Positions 1 to 12,100 of a stretch of 64,000 nucleotides of DNA are shown here, piece after piece. The notes beneath the pieces were generated by a model that searched no databases, had not been told where the DNA came from, and worked only from the letters and a program-made list of their open reading frames with translations. The translations under genes and the position numbers were made by a program. How positions within the stretch are numbered: the first letter of the stretch is position 1; each line of letters begins with the position of its first letter. Source of the DNA: Chondrus crispus (lineage: Eukaryota; Rhodophyta; Florideophyceae; Gigartinales; Gigartinaceae); the NCBI RefSeq assembly GCF_000350225.1, contig NW_005178916.1, forward strand, positions 1 through 64,000. The letters run 5' to 3'.

Positions 1-73
1 GGTACATACCTCACTTATGATAGTGAGGCATTCCGCGTGTGCTACAGTACAGCACCGCGATTACGCGGGGCGG

Positions 74-1485
74 TCAGTGCTCTACACATACCATCTGTTT
101 GAATGCTCTGCACCACTGGAATTTACGTCCTTCTCTGTCGCTGTTGGTAGTTGGAATCCAAACAATTTCAATCGGCCATGTTGTTCCAGTATTGCTGCAA
201 AGTCTGTGTGCAAGAACGCACACGTGATCTGATATGGACAAATACAGCTGAGTGCAAAGATCGCCCTCCTTCATGAATTCCTCACCTCCAGGGCCCCAGA
301 AGTGGCCAATGTCCGAATCGGCGTTCAGTCTGAACTTGGAGCTCACCAGTACAGTTTTCCCTATGTTAACATGCAGAAGGTAGTGGGATCTTTCTCCCCT
401 TGTGAAAGAGAGTCCGCCGACGGAATGATAAGAATATCTGCCGCTGTCTGTAGACCCGTCTCGTTGCCCGGGCGTACTTGACATTGCAATGTTCACAGAT
501 GTTCCAACCTGTAAAAAGAGGAACGGGAAAAGTCTCCGTGTTGTTTCGAGAATGCACTAGAGTTGGGGTGACACAAGACTGAATTCCTTCTTGAAACCAT
601 CGGAATTCTGTTAGCCGTCGTGAAAACCGGATCGAGAACCCCACCTTTGGCTTCAGCCAAGCATCCCTGTTCCAAGAGCATCCACGTGGGTCTGAATGAT
701 ACATCCCGCCGCGCCCAAGAGCTTGGTAGAATAACTTCGGCCTCAGCTACAGCCGAAGTTGGATGAGGATCCACCGATAAATCGGAACGCGAGACTGGGG
801 AAGTCGATTGCCTGGCACCGGCTTTTTTCAAGTCGACGGGAAATACACATCTCCGAGAAACAGGAAAGCTTTTCTCGCGCAAGTAAGGCAAAAGATTGCG
901 CTGGATCGATGAGTATGAAGGCAAAGGCTTTTCGTGTGGCGCATATCTTCCAAATAACCAGTTAACTGTGTCCGGGAAGTATTCGAACTGATCAATCGTG
1001 AACCTGTTCGTACCACTGACGGCTAACAATGACAACAATTGCTGCCACGTTGATACGCATCTCCGGTCCAAAGGTATGTCCTCATAAGAAGCGCTCACAT
1101 CTGAAGTAGGGGAAGGAGGCAATGCGCCATCGATAAAAGCATCTTCACTTGTATTAGAGATGGATGCCATATGCTCGTCCCTTTCCTTATCCTGAGTGGT
1201 GCCCTCTGTTTCAACAAGTGGATTTTCCGATAACGCATTGGGATCGTCTTGATCTGAATCGAAGGAGAGCCTTCTTTTCACTAAATCGTCAAAAGATTGA
1301 GTTTCAGCTCCAGATTTGTTTTTTTCAATAGAATGTAGGAAACCGGCTGGACTTGCAACTTTGTTTGGATCTGTGTAGCGCGGCAATCTTTCAATCCAGC
1401 TAAACCGCTCCTTAGCTCGCTTAACGTCCCTCCTTGGCCGAGGTCTTATTCGTTCTGATGACTTGTTACCCGAATGACTCTGCAT
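74..1485 (-). CDS. Unrecognised two-exon protein gene
   Basis: I do not recognise this protein. Exon 1 is open on the minus strand from an ATG at 1485; the longer open frame to 1548 would need a TTG start. A polypyrimidine tract followed by CAG lies just upstream of position 510 (minus reading), a good 3' splice site, and the frame then continues to a stop at 74-76. The donor was not fixed but should lie near 560-600. The N-terminal third is charged and low in structure; the middle has a helical stretch containing TWQQLLSLLAVSG and SYSSIQRNLLPYL; the C-terminal exon holds a compact basic segment with GTTWPIEIVWIP. It is divergent from the 748-residue gene at 1958, with about 470 bp between starts. 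A transposon-encoded protein is possible because its neighbour also looks orphan. Coding status is fairly likely; function unknown. Confidence 0.5.
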
Positions 1486-1957
1486 ATCAACGAATATGTG
1501 CACAACAGTGTCTGGAAGAGGGAGAAAGTGGAAACGGGAGAGGTGCAAGAGGAAGAAAGTCGGAACGGACGACGATAAAAAACATATGCCATTGTATGGT
1601 GGGATGGTGTGGTAGCCCCATAAGAACGGGACGACATACCGACAGATACAAAGACTTTTTCGCGGGAAATGGAAACGAAATTTGAATCTGAGAAGTCTAC
1701 AGCAATGTTTAGCATTAAAAAGTGGGCTCCATGGCTCTTGTCGCGCTCCGCAAGTGGGGAGGAATGGTGTAAAGTACTTTAAGGGCCATTTTTACCGCTC
1801 TTCCGCCTCCGCTTCTTCTCCATCCCCGACACAAACGTCGCCCTGCCCGTCAATCATCACGGTGCTCGCGTTCATCAAGAGTCCCTCCAGTTTCATATTG
1901 GTCTGAATCATTACTTCATGATCAAGAGCAAAGCAGTCCAGAGCATTAATTTTCAAA
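1486..1957. other. Divergent intergenic region
   Basis: This 470-bp spacer separates two outward-facing genes and would have to hold both promoters. I see no clear TATA box or RNA gene. Reading frames here are short and unconvincing. Confidence 0.4.
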
Positions 1958-4204
1958 ATGACGGGTAAGGGTGGAGGTGGCCGCACAAACAAGGCAAGGC
2001 AGAAGCGTTCTACCGGTGTCGGCCCAAGCTACCAGAGAAGAGTGAGAAGAAAGGTAACGGGGAGCGATTCACTGTCGATATTTCCGAGAAGTGACTCACC
2101 TCCCATCCATGGGGGCCATGCAGAGAGACGGAAACGTCCAACTCCCATGGAGCTTCAAAATGTCCCTAACACATCTGATATGGAAACACAGCCCCCCATG
2201 ACAAGAGAAGGTGAGGAACCACGGCCAAGACTAGAGCAGGATCCCAAAATTTTTCTTCCTAATCCGCGAACTCCCGTGCACTCGAACCGAGACAACCTTC
2301 CCATTCGAGATGGAGGTGTCCTTGGCAATTCAACAGCTCCGATCCGTGATTTTCAAGCTATACATAGGAATGGCAGGCAACTCCCGCAAATGAGTGAACG
2401 AGAGAACGAAACCCCTGGTGGGCATTCGAATCGCAATGCAGTGCTTGACCGTCGAAGGGTTCTTGGAACGTCCGAAATCGCTCAACTTAAATCCGACCCG
2501 TCTTTTAGGATATTTTTGGAGAACCTTCAGAGAACTCTTTTAACCAAGTTCAATACAGTCGAAAGTGCGATCAAAAATCTACCACAAGAAGTTTATTCTG
2601 TCAAAAATCTCGTTACAGATGGCATGTTGGGAATGAAGGCAGGTTCAAGTTCTGGTTTGCGGAAGAAATCGAAGAGAAGCTCCAACTTCACCTCGACATG
2701 GGCTTTCAAAGACCTCGTGGAACAGGAGAATGCTTCCTTGGGAGCGCAAGTAGAGTTCGTGTTTGGCTCTTCTCTTCTGTCAGAAACTCTTACAGGTTGC
2801 GTATGTCACTTCATGGAGTATACTTGGTCCCTTGGCATTAAACTAGCTTACACACACCTGGCTATGGCTGCGTTCTTGTACGGCCACAACAAAACAGCAA
2901 CGAAAAAGGCGTTTGCATGCGGATTGGCGCTAGTGCATTGTGATTTCAAGTTCAGGTACGTAAAGAAGCTGTTCGAGAGTGCTAGAAGGCGCAGGATTGA
3001 CATTTCATACAGCGGGAGAAACGATGACAGAGACAGTGTTAGTCATGAACACCGCCATCCTCAGCGTGAAATGCCTCACTGGCTAGAGACTGGATATGTT
3101 GGAAAAGATATACTGAAGATAACAAGAAAACTGGTAGAAACGAAGGAGAAGCCCCCCAAACCCATCGTGGAAACCGTGAAGGGACGAGAGGCCATCTGCA
3201 TCGCTCAAAGTGTGTACGCAATGGTGACCGACTTTTTTAGGGAGTCCCGAGTTGCAGCCAAGAAGCGTTTTTTTGAAGATCTTGGGTTCATGCTGATTCC
3301 GAGGGAGTCGCGACGAGGCATACCGGAAGGCTTTCAGCCCCCGAAGTTATCTTTTAAGTATCCAGATCACTATTTCAACATCGGGGATCAAATTACATCT
3401 GCAGTTACGTCTGACATTCCAAACGCGGTGGCATTAAACAAATGCCTTTTGCGGGAAATGAGTGATTCTCGGTTGGAATTACATGTTCTACTGGAGTACG
3501 ATGTTCTCGTGGGTGAGGGTTTACTAAAAAATGGCGGACAGAGGAGAGGCTTTCAGCCAGCGCAACGCAAACGTATGCACCGCACAATTAACCTTGCCGT
3601 AGTATCTCTAAATTTCTTTCTAGCGTACACCCAAGGCAAAGACGTGACTGATTTCCTTTGCAGTCATTCAGGCTCTCTATGGACAGTTTTCCGAACTGCA
3701 TTGCTATTTCGTTTGTTTGTCGACGATGTTATCAACGGCAGGAGTCATTTGGCTTTGCCGTCTACCTTGCGTACCATGGAGGATGACGAAGGGGTACAGG
3801 AACAAAATATCAGTGGCGGCGGTACATTGTTGTTTCCGGGCGAAGCAGAGGAAGATGAAGCAGACCAGCCACAGCATAGTAACCATGATGAATACGAGGA
3901 AAGCGAAGAAAACGGTATCAACATGGCTCGTGTGCGGATTTTAAACTTCCTGCCAGGTCTTTCGAAACGGAAAGATGTATTGGATGCCCAAATCCTAAGG
4001 ATATGTGCGGCAGCATTCGACAAACTGTGCACAATTTTTCCAACAGGTACCTTAGAACGAGAGAATGTGAGAGAGGCGGGTAAAAGTGTCGAAAATATGC
4101 AACAGGTTCAGGATCAATTGTGGGAAGATGACTCCAATGATGATGATGAGTTTAATTTCGAGCACCTTCTTCAGGGTAGCAGCAGAAACAGGAATGAGGG
4201 GTGA
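1958..4204 (+). CDS. Unrecognised 748-residue nuclear-type protein
   Basis: A single uninterrupted frame of 748 residues starts at a clean ATG. The N-terminus is strongly basic (KARQKRSTG, QRRVRRKV), like a nuclear localisation signal, and is followed by about 200 residues of Pro/Arg-rich disordered sequence. The middle (about 230-450) is predicted mostly helical, with a hydrophobic Cys-containing stretch around CVCHFMEYTWSLGIKL. Near residues 620-655 comes an acidic tail rich in Glu and Asp, and a second acidic run lies at the end. No catalytic motif is visible. It could be a host gene or the accessory protein of a two-gene DNA transposon together with the divergent 74-1485 gene; no terminal repeats were found that would decide. 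The reading frame is real by length and composition; the function is unknown. Confidence 0.6.
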   Translation: MTGKGGGGRTNKARQKRSTGVGPSYQRRVRRKVTGSDSLSIFPRSDSPPIHGGHAERRKRPTPMELQNVPNTSDMETQPPMTREGEEPRPRLEQDPKIFLPNPRTPVHSNRDNLPIRDGGVLGNSTAPIRDFQAIHRNGRQLPQMSERENETPGGHSNRNAVLDRRRVLGTSEIAQLKSDPSFRIFLENLQRTLLTKFNTVESAIKNLPQEVYSVKNLVTDGMLGMKAGSSSGLRKKSKRSSNFTSTWAFKDLVEQENASLGAQVEFVFGSSLLSETLTGCVCHFMEYTWSLGIKLAYTHLAMAAFLYGHNKTATKKAFACGLALVHCDFKFRYVKKLFESARRRRIDISYSGRNDDRDSVSHEHRHPQREMPHWLETGYVGKDILKITRKLVETKEKPPKPIVETVKGREAICIAQSVYAMVTDFFRESRVAAKKRFFEDLGFMLIPRESRRGIPEGFQPPKLSFKYPDHYFNIGDQITSAVTSDIPNAVALNKCLLREMSDSRLELHVLLEYDVLVGEGLLKNGGQRRGFQPAQRKRMHRTINLAVVSLNFFLAYTQGKDVTDFLCSHSGSLWTVFRTALLFRLFVDDVINGRSHLALPSTLRTMEDDEGVQEQNISGGGTLLFPGEAEEDEADQPQHSNHDEYEESEENGINMARVRILNFLPGLSKRKDVLDAQILRICAAAFDKLCTIFPTGTLERENVREAGKSVENMQQVQDQLWEDDSNDDDEFNFEHLLQGSSRNRNEG

Positions 4205-7200
4205 TTTGCCTCATGTTACAGTATTATCCATGACTACTTATTTCACGCGATACTTGACGTTTTGAGTCGTGGGAGAGTGTACTCTTGCAAAGGCTTACCC
4301 TGTCCGAGAAGAACTCACAATGTGGGATCATAATGCTCAAATGTGAGTTCTAGGAATTAATCTGATAGAGAAGTTTGGAGGTGGCAATGAGTTGTTCCAA
4401 TGAATAATAAAGGTATCAATTTTCACGGATACCAGATACAACACTGAATATATCAAACCTTTCCCCGACATGTCTGAGGTTTCAGAGGTAGAGTAGGCAG
4501 ATACAGGGTAGATATTATGTTAGGAAAGGGAGAGAAAGAAGTTACTGTGAGTTGGGGGTGGGTGAGGTGGATGTGATCTGGGCGGATTTGATTACGATTG
4601 AGAGGGCCGAACATTTTAGTGATGGCAGGGTACATGTGGGACGGGGTGGTTATATAGAATTGGTGACAGTAACTGTAGCGGTACCGTGGAGGATGGAAGA
4701 CTTCACCTGATCATCTGATCTACCACAACCGAAACCCTCTACTCCTCGCGCCCTTCCATTTCCCCTCCTTGAACCCTCTTCCCCTTGATCCCCCTCCAAC
4801 ACCTTGTCCATCGCCAACATGTCGACCCCCGACCCTCGAGCACGACCTCCTCCTCTCCTCCCTCGCCCCCGGACCCGACCTTCACCTCACAAAACATCCA
4901 TCCCACCAACCTCCTTGACATCACCCAATATCACACGCCAACCCGCTCTTCCTGGCATATTCACCCACCTCTTCATATAGCAATCTCTCATCCAAAACCA
5001 TGGAGTGATTTTCCTAGCGCTCCACGACATCAATTGCCCTCTTCACTTGCGTCGTGAATCGCATTCCCGCGCGGTGGCTTGCCTTCCGATTCCCAACCTG
5101 TTCTTTTTCGTTTCGGAACCTCCATTCTGCTTTCCAGCTCCCGATGATCCCACCTACCCGAATTCGTGGGCTCCCCAAATGTGCCCATCAAGCCGTTCCG
5201 CAGCAGGCGTGCAATCACCACTCGAGAAAGATCCCGGTTCTGCCTGTGCTTGACCTTCTCTTCCACTGGCAGCGTCCCCAGACCGCACGTACTCCGCGAA
5301 TGTCCGTACCAGCACTGATATGTATTTCAAAAGATCCTTCGGCATGGTTAAGCCCTCCTCCGTGAGAGCGTACCATGTCGAGTTGCTCCAGGTCTTTATA
5401 AGACCGCACGAGCTGCGAATTGATGGTAGACCAGCCATTGTGCCAGGTCTGAAATGCATAGGCTCACACAAAGCCGTCAACCCGAATCCGGGATATTTAT
5501 ACCGACGAACGATCAAACCATTGTCCGGTCGTTATGCGCTGTGTGCGAGGGGACGTAGGAGATGCGTAGATTGAGGTTCCGGCGAGTGGAGCTGCGCTCA
5601 GTGGAGCTGCGCTCGCCATAGCACGCGCAAAGAAATTTGCCGAAGGGCGGATAAGCGAGAGCAACCCGATCCGAGAGCAGTGTCCTTGCACGGACGCCAG
5701 ATGCTCCGAAACCACAGCCGGGCTGGAAGTCACAATTTCTGTAATACAGTATGCCGCGTACACCAATGCCCTCAGTCGCACCGACGGACGGGTGCTGAAG
5801 ATTGGGAGAAAATGTCGACATTGGGCAGGCAGTGCAGCAATCCCCCTCAGCGCCCCGCTCGCCCAGTGTCAATCCACCGCCACACGTGAAAATTAACGAG
5901 AAAAAAAAAGCGCACGAAATGTGCAACTCACGTGCGCAAAGTGCGCACGCAGCCCGTGTACTGTACGACACGAAGGTACTGTAACTTTACAGCACATACG
6001 TACATCTTGTCGCCCCGCCACCGCCGCCTCTCGCCGCCTCCCGAAAATTTAGGCCGAAAAAGGAGGGTGGCTACAGCTCACCGGGGGACATGTGCATTGC
6101 TGGACAGGCGAGGCTGGCTTGATTCCCCACACCGACGCCGCCGTCCGGTGTTAAAATTGGACAAATTTAATGAGGGTGGGATTTCACATGAGACCGCACG
6201 TTACGCACGGGCGGGCCTGTGCCGCACGCGAAACACACTCCCACACACCTCTGCTGAAGTGTCCATGCGGCGGGACAAGACCAGCATGGCGACACGGCCC
6301 TCAGTATAATTCCAATAATTTTTCAACCAATACATTCATGCCAAGTTTCAGGGTGCTCGGGTGCTGGCATGGCGAACTCTTCGTTAGGAACGGCCCTCAG
6401 CGGACTGCACCACAACGCCCCTCGAAAAGCTGCGCCGCGAGCTGCGCACGTGCCACCGCGGCGGACACACCGGCTGCCCTTCACGCCGTCAAAACTTTTC
6501 GGTCATGCATGCAGATCATTTTTGAAAATATGACAAATGATTTGCACGCGTCATGCATTCTTATTGGCTTGTCTTCGTCGTTTTCTGTACCCCCACCGTT
6601 TTCCATCTGGTAAATTTACCAGGAGAAGGATCGCCGGAACCCCATCCTTCCGATGGAACCAGAGGCCCCGCCTTCCCCCGAACTAGGGCCCGAAGTTGAT
6701 AACATCTACCACGAGGGAGTCCTGTACAATGTCTACAATGTCCTCACATTTAAGAACAAGCGCTTTTATGACATCGCGTACGAGTCTGCCGAGCGGTAGT
6801 ACTAGGTCGACTTTTCCGTCCGCAAGTGACGTTTTGTCAGCGCAAAGAGCGATGCGATTGAGGAAGATCCCCCGTTAAGGAAGCATCGGGTGCTTGCAGC
6901 CAGGCACGTTGGTGAAGAGGGCTGCAATGGGAAGTGGGGCACGTTGCGGAAGAGGGCTGTAGGGCTGTAGTAGGAGGGGCGGGATCTGAAGACTACGGGT
7001 CGGTGGCATGGATCTTCACTAAGGGGAACCGTGGGGAATTATGCGTTTGCAGCTCTACGTGTACACGTTTAAGTGTCGGGTATCACGTTCAAGTGTCGGG
7101 TGTCGGGTATGAAAGGGCTGGAAATTTACTACTGGCGACCGCCAGTAAGGTCGGTAGTCGCCGCATGCAAAGGCAGGGCGACGGAGAAAAGGGCTTCGCA

Positions 7201-8091
7201 GGGGTGGTGTGCTTCGGTACCACTCCCCTGCTGCCCTTTTCTTTTGGTCGCGATTTCAATTCCTCGCCCCGCCCCCCCACCTTTGGAAGCCCCTCGTAGC
7301 TAGTAAATTCCGCGGCGCAGCGCAGGCGCAAGAAGAGTGTAGAGTCGCTTTTTAAAAGGCGGAAGCCAAGGTACATCGAAGACTGTAGGGATAAGCACAT
7401 ACACGACGTGTCCGTTCCGTGTAATATACGAGGGACTGGAGCTGCTTCGGAAGTTATGACTATTAAAGTGGCGCAGACGCGGAATGTGGAGGAGGCGGCG
7501 CTGGGCTTTGATATTATCGAGTGCGTAGAGTTGAGGGAGCTAGTTTGAGAGGTGGACGGGAAAGAAGAAGTATTGGAAAGGGTGGTGCGGTGGAAAGGGC
7601 GGAAGAATATTGGGATAGTTATGCCGCGCGAGCAGACGGCGACGATGAAGCGACGCCTGGGCTAGCTAGAGAGAGATGAGGGAGATAGAGAGGGTTTTCA
7701 TTAAAGGAGGCGGGGAGGACTTTGTTGGTTAGTGTGGGCAGTTGGAATGGGGTGAAGAGAGATGGAGGTGGGAATGCGTCATAGAACGGGCGGGAGCATC
7801 TCCCAAGGAGACGCGTTTTCACGCGTGCCGTGCCACGTGCGCTCTTCTGCGCCAAAAACGGGCCGTGTCCCTCCCCACGCGCACGCGCTGGATCGTGCGC
7901 GCCGTCTACGGCACTGTAAATTTACCCCTTTTGCATCCATCCAGTTGCACCCACCCCTCCCCTCTTTTTCTCCTCTACGCGTTACGGACCCCCTTCCTTT
8001 GCCTTCCCCCGCCCCCCAAACCCAGACGCCTACCGAAAACCATACCACCTCCCCTTTGTTTTCTGTCCCCCCTTACCCCCAAACCCTCCCG
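4205..8091. other. Long non-genic stretch with decayed sequence
   Basis: No intact gene is visible in nearly 4 kb. At 6654-6800 a short frame begins at ATG and reads like protein for about 40 residues before stops appear, and 7390-7670 also reads as a decayed coding segment. A 13-bp near-tandem repeat of GGAGCTGCGCTC type occurs at 5585-5615. The stretch carries several TACAGTA/TACTGTA words (for example near 5740, 5950 and 5970). I read it as old transposon and pseudogene debris. Confidence 0.4.
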
Positions 8092-8538
8092 ATGTCCACC
8101 GCCGCCTCCAAGCGCGGCCGCCGCCCCGTCTACACCATGCACGACCCCGCCGCAGCCGCCACCCCTGCCGATCCCACCGCCCTCTCTAACTCCCGCCGCG
8201 GCCGGCACATCACGCCGCAGCCACCCATGCCCGTCGCCCCGTCCGGCGCCCCGGCTGACGGCCCCGCCTACGAAGCGCCCACGGCCACACGCGTCTCGCG
8301 CACGGGCATGGTCGGGCGCATCGCCGCGGCGGCCGTCATCTCGGCATCTCAGCGGCACCTGCCGCGCCCGCTGTCGACGCTCGAGCCGTTGCCACCGCAC
8401 CAGAGACCGCCCTATAACTATGAAGTGTGCGGCACATGCAGCTCATCTGAGATCGGATCTTGTCTTGAGCACAACATTTGGCACTTTGAATTCAACGTAA
8501 TGTATAGAGGCTTTACCCTTCTAACCAATTTCCATTAA
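8092..8538 (+). CDS. Short Pro/Ala-rich protein, probably a truncated gene
   Basis: The frame starts at an ATG at 8092 after a CT-rich leader that looks like a 5' UTR. The first about 110 residues are Ala, Pro and Arg rich with a GC-rich, host-like codon pattern (RRGRHITPQPPMPVAPS). After about position 8420 base composition changes abruptly to AT-rich and the last 35 residues look unrelated. The simplest reading is a host gene whose 3' part was replaced by the insertion events that brought the Gypsy element lying directly downstream. No domain is recognised. The same frame is open further upstream to 7762, but without coding character. Confidence 0.3.
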   Translation: MSTAASKRGRRPVYTMHDPAAAATPADPTALSNSRRGRHITPQPPMPVAPSGAPADGPAYEAPTATRVSRTGMVGRIAAAAVISASQRHLPRPLSTLEPLPPHQRPPYNYEVCGTCSSSEIGSCLEHNIWHFEFNVMYRGFTLLTNFH

Positions 8539-8604
8539 CTCGAAATTAGTACAGGAGAACACAATATATTAGTCTGTTCTTTTCGGTAGGGGTGGCTGTT
8601 CACA

Positions 8605-8681
8605 GCAGCGTTCTGACGACGTTGCGCAGCAACGTTATACTAATCCAGAGCAGCGTTCTGACCACGTGGCGCAGCAACGTT
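8605..8681. repeat. Two copies of a 32-bp self-complementary unit
   Basis: Units at 8605-8636 and 8650-8681 differ at only a few bases. Each contains the palindromic core GTTGCGCAGCAAC or a close variant, so each can form a small hairpin. They sit just outside the 3' end of the Gypsy coding region. Confidence 0.6.
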
Positions 8682-8849
8682 TATGAAGCTCATCAGAAAT
8701 TATAATGTTAATCAGTGGTACGCAAAAGTAAAGCACGAAAACAAGGTTGGAAATTGATACGAATGTTATGTTGAATCAGAATATAAATATTTGGGGTCAA
8801 AAATAATGTACAAATACGATGGTGGGGACCACTGATTTTCAGTGATCCT

Positions 8850-9046
8850 GTGTATTCTGACCACGTAGTGCAAGTGGGTTGGTCGTAGTCCGCCCACTTG
8901 ATGAGGAACTCCGTAGTTCTGTCCTCCATGGTTCGATGCTGGAGTAGTCGTTCGACGGCATATTGAGTACCCTCGGTGACCTTATCGGTAAGGCCCGGTG
9001 TTGACGTAATCGTCCGTAGTGCGTCCGTCGGCGGTGGCGCGTACAC
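8850..9046 (-). other. Chromodomain of the Gypsy element
   Basis: The minus-strand frame reads YAVERLLQHR, then FLIKWADYDQPTCTTWS, the classic chromodomain core of aromatic cage and W-x-P-x-x-x-T-W-type positions. In chromoviruses this domain follows integrase and is thought to steer insertion to modified chromatin. It is part of a broken element. Confidence 0.75.
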
Positions 9047-9099
9047 GCAGCGATCTGCAGAGACGCGCTCAGTGAGCGCGTCTCTGCAGATCGCTGCGT
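9045..9099. repeat. Perfect 55-bp palindrome inside Gypsy pol
   Basis: Arms at 9045-9071 and 9073-9099 are exact reverse complements of 27 bases around a single central base. The core of the left arm is CTGCAGAGACGCGCTCA. It lies between the integrase and chromodomain coding parts and is not a usual feature of the family. Confidence 0.9.
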
Positions 9100-9160
9100 T
9101 ACGCTACTGGCAGTAGCGCCAGCGAGGACACGGTAGGGTCCGACCGCCGGGGACGCCAAC

Positions 9161-12100
9161 TTATTCGACGTCTTCCCCCCATCGGTGGGGTTGAGGTATA
9201 CATACTAGCCGGGGCGGAGTCGCGAATTGATCGCCGTATGCGCTTATCGAAGTCGCGCTTGTAGCGGGCCTGCGTCCGATGCAGGCTCTCGTAAGCCTTC
9301 TGAATGGTAGAGTCCAAGGTCTTGAGGAACTCGGCGCGTTGGTTTCCCCTATCGGAAGGGGGTGTGTTACCGTCGGCTTGTCGAAGAGAGAACTCCGGCG
9401 GTGGTCTACTGAGCACGAGCTCGAATGGCGTGGTGCGCGTGGCGCGATGTACGTGGGAGTTATACGCGTACGTAAGCGGCCCCACGTACACGTCCCAGTC
9501 ATTTGATGCTCGCCTACGTAGTTGCGAAGCATTGCGGTGATCGTTCGGTTGTATCGCTCGACTTGTCCGTTAGTCTGCGGATGGTACGCCGACGTAAATA
9601 GGTTCGTAATTCCGAGAATCCGGCACGTGCTGCGGAAGAACTTGGAGTTGAACTGCTGTCCGTTATCCCACAGTAACGTGCGCGGGACGCCGTACTTAAA
9701 TACCCAGGCGTCGCAGAACGCAACTGCGACGGTGTAGGCGGTAATCGTATGTAATGCGACGACCTGCGTGAGCTTAGCGAAGCGATCGGTAATTACGATC
9801 AGGAACCGTTTTCTTGCCTTCGTCTTGGGGAGCGGACCCAAGATGTCGATGGCTAGGCTGTCGAGCGGCCGGGTTGCCGGGAACAACTTCAAACGGTTGA
9901 GGTGTTTCCGCAATTTGACACGGTTCATCGCGCAGGTCCAACACCCTCGCAACGTCGCGGCGACATCGGCGGCGAGATGGGGCCAGTAGTACTCGCGACG
10001 GAGCGCGAAGTACATGCGATTCTGACCCGGGTGTCCCGCGATGGCCGGGTTGTGGCACAGTCGTAGCAATCGTGCGCGCAGCGTTCGAGGGACCACCACC
10101 TGTACGATATCAGGGTCGAAGGGGTGTCTCCGTTTGAGCACCCCCTGGTGGTCCTCGAAGAACGCGGAGTCCCGGGACTCAGACTGTCGTGCCAAAACGG
10201 TTCGGCAGAAGTCATCTACGCGTTGCTCTTCGGCGATCTTCTCTATCGTAAGAGGGGCCGGAAGGTCGTCCTGCGGAGCGGCGACCGCGGAGGTGGGCGG
10301 CACCCCCTCGGGGTCCTCGGCGCGCTCGAGATCTGCGGCGTCAAACTCGTCATTCTCCTCCCAAAACGACGCGGGACCTTGGAGTGCGGGGGCTTCGTCG
10401 TCGCCCCTCGGCTCTTCGCGCGCTCGGGCGCGCGACCTTCTTCGTGAGTTGGCTTGGTTCCGTGTGGTCGCGAAGACGTGCTCGACCTCGTGGTCGCAGC
10501 TCACGGCGCAAACGTGGTCCGCGAGCTCGTTCGATGCGTCTTGAACGGCCGTGCCCGCGTCGAAGGTAGGAATATCGTCGTCTACCTCGACGGCTGGACG
10601 AGGGTCATCGGCGACCCCCGGCGACACGAGACGTGACAGGGCGTCAGGAACTTGGTGTACACGTCCGGGGCGGTACTGAATGGTGAAGTCGTATTCAGCC
10701 AGACACAACCGCCACCGGGTTAGTCTTCCGGAGCTCTCGGCGAGGGACATGAGCCACCTCAACGCGTCGTGATCCGTTCGGACGGTGAACTTTGTTCCTT
10801 CGATCTACGGCCGCAGTGTCCACACTACGGCGAAGCACTCGCGCTCCGTAGCGCTGTAGTTGCGCTCGCTGTCGTTCAGCTAGTACGACCAATACCCGAC
10901 GGGGCGCCAATCGTTTGGCCGGTCGTGCTCTTGGAGCAGCGTGCAGCCTAACTGATAGGCGCTCGCGTCGGTGTCGATCATATACGGTCGGCCGTGTTGG
11001 GGCAACGCGAGAATCGGCGGTTCGATCATCCGTTCCTTCAACGTCTCGAAGGCTTGCTGTTGGGCCTCCGTCGGGTCATTGAAGTTGGGGTCCGCGTCTC
11101 TGCGCGTCAAGTTCGTTAATGGACGCGCAATTTTCGCGAACCCCTTGACGAAGCGGCGGTAGACGTTGCACGCCCCGAGGAACGAGCGCACTTGCGTCAA
11201 CGTCCTCGGGAACGTGAACGTCTTGAAGGCATCCGCCGCTGCTTCGACGACACTCAGCTTACCTGGGGAGATGACGTGCCCCAGGTAGTGCACCTTCGGA
11301 CGGAAGAAGCTGCACTTCTTGAGCTTGAGGGAAATACCGGCGCTACTCAACAAGCTCAAGACGGTGTCCAGGTGCCTTGCGTGTTCCCCGTGCGTACGCC
11401 AGAACAAAATGACGTCGTCTAGATACACGAGGCATATTTGCCACCTTACGCCGGATAAAATAATGTCCAATGCACGTTGGAAGGTGGCCGGTGCCCCCTT
11501 CAACCCGAACGGCATGCGTAAGTGGCGGAACGTACCCATATGCGTCGTGAAGGTAGTTTTATCCCGGTCTTCTGGCGCGACCGGGATATGCCAGTAGTCT
11601 GAGTTGCAGTCCAACGTCGTAAACACGGCGGCATCACCAAACGAATCGATGCAGTCATCCATGCGGGGCAGCGGATACGAATCCGCCGCCGTCTTGGCGT
11701 TGAGGCGGCGGTAATCAACGCAGAACCGAAGAGAGCCGTCTTTCTTCGGTACGAGCACCACCGGAGACGCCCAATCGGTGCTCGCGGGCTCGATGAAGCC
11801 GGAGTTCAACATCTTGTTGACCTCCTTTGCGACCATTTCTCGCATCGCGGGCCCCTTCCGGTAGGGCATCGAGCGTATCGGCTTCGTATCCGGTTCGAGG
11901 GCAATGCGGTGCTCCGTGGCTCGGATCGTTCCGAGCGCACCGCTCCACAGACTCAAGTGCTTACGGAGCATCTCGAGTACGTGGCCACGGAGTTTGTCAT
12001 CCTCGATGTATGACAAGTCGATTTCTTTTTCCCAATCCATAGGTGGATTTTCGGGATCCTTTTTCTGGGGGAGTACAGTACTCCCCGCCGTCGGTTGGCA

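Noticed and set aside
5154-5516. A minus-strand frame with a winged-helix-like string (STWYALTEEGL)
   Set aside because: It faintly recalls the winged helix of MUS81, but the match is one short string with no supporting context.
7742-8500. A 252-residue Pro/Arg-rich frame on the plus strand
   Set aside because: It overlaps the 8092 frame in another register, lacks domains, and its composition is a by-product of CT-rich DNA.
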